From contig NW_003156233.1 of assembly GCF_000003605.2 (NCBI RefSeq), positions 376,033 to 387,142 of the forward strand: 11,110 nucleotides of DNA, in the 5' to 3' direction. The notes under the pieces are model-generated. The model was not told the DNA's origin. It worked only from the letters and a program-made list of their open reading frames with translations, and ran no database searches. A program made the translations under genes and the position numbers. Below are positions 8,733 through 11,110 of this stretch, one piece after another (within the stretch, counting starts at the first letter, position 1; each line of letters begins with the position of its first letter). Source of the DNA: Saccoglossus kowalevskii (lineage: Eukaryota; Hemichordata; Enteropneusta; Harrimaniidae).

Positions 8733-9253
8733 CTGAAACATTAAATATTATTTTTGTTTATAATTTGAGTGACATGATTCTATCTGACTATACAAGCAAA
8801 CTTTAGTAAAACAACTTATTGTCAGGATTGGGTAACGCGTATCATTGTAAATTACCAGTCTTAGTTACTGTATTATAAATGGGTCCAGTGTTCCATAGAA
8901 ATATAAAATATATTGATCATTTGAGGCAAGCATAGAAATACAATATTTTTTCAAATATTTTTTTTGAGAATTTTTTGTCATGCAACTACCATATTAAAAG
9001 TGCCCTCCAGTGACAAATTCTATGCCTTATATGGAATAAATATGGAATATGCTTCTAGGATATAAATGTGTGACACAAAAGCTATTCAAATTATCAATAA
9101 TATTCTGCTCAGTAGTCATCCATCAACAAAGATTATGTTCATTTTGACATTACAGAAACGCTTTGCCACAAGAGGGCGCAATTTATAGGAATGGTGTTTA
9201 AAGGTACATGTACCATATTATCTCTATTAGAAGTGCAAACGATATATACCTAC
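8733..9253 (-). other. Intron between CXC exon and Cys/His-rich exon
   Basis: About 520 bp of AT-rich DNA with stops in all frames. It starts with GTAGGT (donor side, 9253-9248) and ends in TGTTTCAG. It includes a perfect 12-bp palindrome GGTACATGTACC at 9203-9214. No other feature was seen. Confidence 0.55.
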
Positions 9254-9543
9254 CATTCCTATAATGATGTACCTCATAAAACAAGGATCATTTCTAATAT
9301 CTTTCATATTATATCCCATTGAGGAAAGTGTTGTAAAAGTGTTTTTACAGGATTCCAAATTACAATTACACTTCTCAGTACACGAAATGTTTAGTTTCAC
9401 ACAGCTGCACTTTCTGCTTCCACAAAGCTTTCGGCACATGCAGCCAGGAAAGTCGGTTAAACCGTCGTCATCAGAGTCTAATCTTTGGCTACTTCTTCTC
9501 CTTTTCCTGGGAACAACTTTCGGCTTCGGAGGAACAATAATAT
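9254..9543 (-). CDS. CXC-domain exon
   Basis: On the minus strand a T-rich TTTTTATATTTTATACTAG acceptor precedes the exon at 9543, and GGAATG meets GTAGGT at 9254/9253. The exon carries 2 nt plus 96 codons. Exon residues 1-20 are basic (PKPKVVPRKRRRSSQR, a likely nuclear-localisation signal). DSDDD at 22-26 is acidic. Residues 34-65 hold nine cysteines spaced C-x-C-x3-C-x4-C-x-C-x6-C-x3-C-x-C-x4-C and followed by KN. This is the pattern of CXC domains (tesmin/TSO1, LIN54, and the C-terminal cluster of KIF4 chromokinesins), which bind zinc and in several cases DNA or an iron-sulphur cluster. Only one cluster is present, unlike the paired CXC of tesmin/LIN54, and the usual aromatic before the fourth cysteine is Lys. 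The frame stays open upstream into the 255-bp repeat, so an alternative start there is possible. An alternative donor exists at ATGAG/GTACAT (about 9274). Confidence 0.75.
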
Positions 9544-9557
9544 CTAGTATAAAATAT

Positions 9558-9811
9558 AAAAACTCACAGAAAATGGTACTTTGGGATGATTGTTGAGACT
9601 CCTCTGAACAGTGTAACAAGATTAGCCCTACGTGTGTAACATATATAAATTTGGTTGTTCAGGATTACTTCAAAGTTGAGTTTGTGTTGTTTTCTCAAAT
9701 TTCACCGGCTCGACCGGCATTCCACAGCAGCGCGCACAGAGCCCATAGAAATACATGTACAGTGGTGGGCATCTTAGCAACGTGGAACGTCTTGTGACGT
9801 AGTTCCGCCCC
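9558..9811 (-). repeat. 255-bp repeat, right copy (inverted partner at 1756-2010)
   Basis: Read on the minus strand it starts GGGGCGGAACTACGTCACAA and ends TTTTCTGTGAGTTTTT, about 90% identical to the left copy. It sits 14 bases upstream of the CXC exon acceptor and in the gene's orientation. TTCT/GTGAGT at its inner end looks like a strong donor, but the only nearby acceptor is 24 nt away, too short for an intron, so that pair is not used together. A minus-strand frame of 62 codons crosses it (9670-9858) but is interrupted by TGA in the left copy. It contains TACGTCAC-like and ACGTGG-like motifs, so a promoter role is possible but unproven. Confidence 0.85.
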
Positions 9812-10814
9812 AAGGATACAATATTTAGAAGTGCAATATTTTTCTCTTGGGAAAACATGAATATACTTGGCGAGTGAAATGAAATTTGAACAACAGTGCC
9901 GGTAATGGTACTTTTAGGTAGTCACTTATTTTGACTAAAACTAATTCACACATCACCCATGCAATAATGTTTTCGGTATTTTCACGGTCGATATGCATGG
10001 CAACCGAACTATTTCGTCTGCTATTTTTTTCTGGTTCACAAGAATGTCAGCAGTCCAAGCCAATACTCAGTTCCAAATAAAGATTACCAACGCCAAATGA
10101 GCAACATTTAACAGGTAACCAAGACTCATTCAATTCAGGACCAGCAAGCAACATCACAAACACAGTTGTAGCATGCAGCTCAGTGATGACCGCTGTCAAC
10201 GAAAGTCATCCCATCAGTGGAGTACCGCAGTTGCATCTGTGGAGGAACTTTTAACTTCGACATAAACTGTGTATCACAGTTGTCCAGTTTAAGTCGTGGC
10301 CTCAACTAAAGTTATTTATTCGAACAGTGACTCAGATTAGACGTCTGATTATTTTATTTTCCCACAGACAGTGACACGCGTTCTACACTTACACACGTTG
10401 CTAATGCGTAACACTATCTTGTAACATATTAATGGGCAATGGGGTTCCCAACGTAAATCCCATCCCGGTTTGTTGCACGTTCTTTCTTTAATATGAAATT
10501 ATCAAATATGGAACATATGTAATAATAACAGAACCCACACCCTCCCCATGGCTTTCGCTGCGTATGGAAGTTATTTTCACTCATGGTGTGCTTCGCACGG
10601 GAAAATACGGCCACAAGATAATATGTCTGTATGTCACTATTCCGAAAGTAAAAAGCATCTATTTGTTTGACTTCACAGGAATATAACCACACAGCACAAA
10701 TGATTTAAATTTGATATAATTAATTCAAATTTATGCAAATATTCAAAACAGCCCCCTGAGAATCTTTTTCGATCATTAATAAATACTTTTTAATGAATTA
10801 ATTATTAGCATTAC
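9812..10814 (-). other. Probable intron or upstream region; no gene recognised
   Basis: If the exon at 10815-10974 belongs to the CXC gene, this is the rest of its first visible intron. Several short minus-strand frames are present: one of 27 codons from an ATG near 10266, and one of 53 codons from an ATG near 10587 inside a longer frame (10429-10692). Neither shows a recognisable motif. A run at 10118-10260 is of more balanced base composition than its surroundings and could hold an unrecognised exon or regulatory DNA. Confidence 0.35.
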
Positions 10815-10974
10815 CAGATTTTTTCTTTTGCTGCATCGGAAGATGGTAAATCTCAGGTTTCAATTTCTTGTCGGATACTTCCACATAGACCAGACTTGTC
10901 AAATTCTCAAACTTGTTATCAAAGTCAATCAAACTCTCCTTTAATCGTGTACATATTAAATCACGAAAGACAAT
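10815..10974 (-). CDS. Upstream exon, probably of the CXC gene
   Basis: On the minus strand a T-rich acceptor, TTTTTGATTGTCAG, ends at 10975, and AAATCTG meets GTAATG at 10815/10814. The 160-nt exon gives 53 residues plus one base (phase 1). Excerpts are IVFRDLICTRLKESLIDFDN, then SLVYVEVSDKKLKPEIYHLP, ending in a Lys-rich QQKKKS. Composition is clearly protein-like and no stop is present, though the frame on the plus strand (10896-11081) is also open and is probably a shadow. Its phase 1 donor fits the phase 1 acceptor of the CXC exon, giving Asp at the split codon and extending the basic stretch. No family is recognised. It could belong to a different gene if another exon intervenes. Confidence 0.55.
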
Positions 10975-11110
10975 CTGACAATCAAAAAATCAAAAATACA
11001 TGTTTGACATCACCCACCTTGTGTTTCAATCAAGCTCTCCTATTTAGAGAACAGTTGTCACATGATCTGAAACAATTATAAACGCTCCTACCCAGTGTTT
11101 CAAATTCCAC

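Larger units (their letters stand above)
4400..10974 (-). other. Gene model: CXC-domain, Cys/His-rich protein (four exons, 5' end missing)
   Basis: Joining 10815-10974, 9254-9543, 8493-8732 and 4400-4492 on the minus strand gives one continuous frame of about 260 residues ending in TGA. The junctions are phase 1, 0 and 0. Introns are about 1.27 kb, 0.52 kb and 4.0 kb. Residues 1-53 are unrecognised, 55-74 are basic, 75-84 are acidic, 88-119 form the nine-cysteine CXC cluster, and 168-251 are a Cys/His-rich tail with two HCxxCxxC motifs. Inference: a nuclear zinc-binding, perhaps DNA-binding, protein. Whether it is a host gene or mobile-element cargo is unresolved. The link to the most upstream exon rests only on phase and gene order. 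The 5' end is beyond the window or not recognisable. Confidence 0.6.

Noticed and set aside
9203-9214. Perfect palindrome GGTACATGTACC as a regulatory site
   Set aside because: TACATGTA-type palindromes recur across the window, including inside repeats, so it is probably background.
9544-9567. A 24-nt intron between GTGAGT at the repeat edge and the TACTAG acceptor
   Set aside because: Phases fit, but 24 nt is too short for a normal spliceosomal intron; the acceptor is more likely paired with a donor farther upstream.
9264-9596. Plus-strand 110-codon frame
   Set aside because: Antisense shadow of the CXC exon; the minus strand shows nine ordered cysteines and splice sites.
9670-9858. Minus-strand 62-codon frame as a first exon
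   Set aside because: Most of it is the right 255-bp repeat; the same frame is broken by TGA in the left copy and it ends in its own stop before the CXC exon.
10429-10692. Minus-strand 87-codon frame as a gene
   Set aside because: No ATG at its start, no motif, unusual residue composition, and no splice boundaries that would make it an exon of the CXC gene.
11018-11067. Possible further exon between a GTTTCAG acceptor and an ACAAG/GTGGGT donor on the minus strand
   Set aside because: All three frames contain stop codons.

Overview
The window looks like AT-rich, repeat-laden non-coding DNA of an animal, most likely a marine mollusc and probably a bivalve. Four things suggest this: short exons with GT/AG boundaries, a decayed LINE reverse transcriptase, several minisatellites, and tandem blocks built on an ATGGCCGCC...TCGGCCAT core that end in GGAC-rich microsatellite. 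The last layout recalls the bivalve 'pearl'/Helentron-associated non-autonomous elements. The taxonomic call is inference from repeat style. There are no operons, rRNAs, tRNAs or CRISPR arrays.

The only protein-coding gene I can support is on the minus strand and is split into at least four exons: 10815-10974, 9254-9543, 8493-8732 and 4400-4492 (TGA stop). All three junctions are phase-compatible. The model gives about 260 residues and lacks its N-terminus. It has an unrecognised first segment, a basic stretch, an acidic patch, a nine-cysteine CXC (tesmin/TSO1/KIF4-like) cluster, and a Cys/His-rich tail. In that tail an HCxxCxxC motif occurs twice, the second copy being formed across the 8493/4492 junction. 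The product is probably a nuclear zinc- or DNA-binding protein; its function is unknown.

Layout: 1-360 is a 32-bp minisatellite. 479-940 holds a frameshifted LINE RT fragment on the minus strand. 1165-1556 is a foldback structure flanked by direct repeats. 1756-2010 is a 255-bp repeat whose inverted partner (about 90% identical) lies at 9558-9811. 2406-2621 is a doubtful plus-strand ORF. 2977-3730 is a GAGT microsatellite followed by a 70-bp tandem array. 4400-8732 holds the last two exons and the 4-kb intron between them, which carries two related tandem-core elements (5265-5996 and 6950-8335). 8733-10974 holds the upstream exons and introns, with the second copy of the inverted repeat just upstream of the CXC exon.

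The two best leads are the CXC plus HCxxCxxC protein and the 255-bp inverted pair. The pair could be the ends of a roughly 8-kb DNA transposon carrying the CXC exons, or two scattered copies of one repeat. The phase-compatible exon outside the pair (10815-10974) argues for the second reading.
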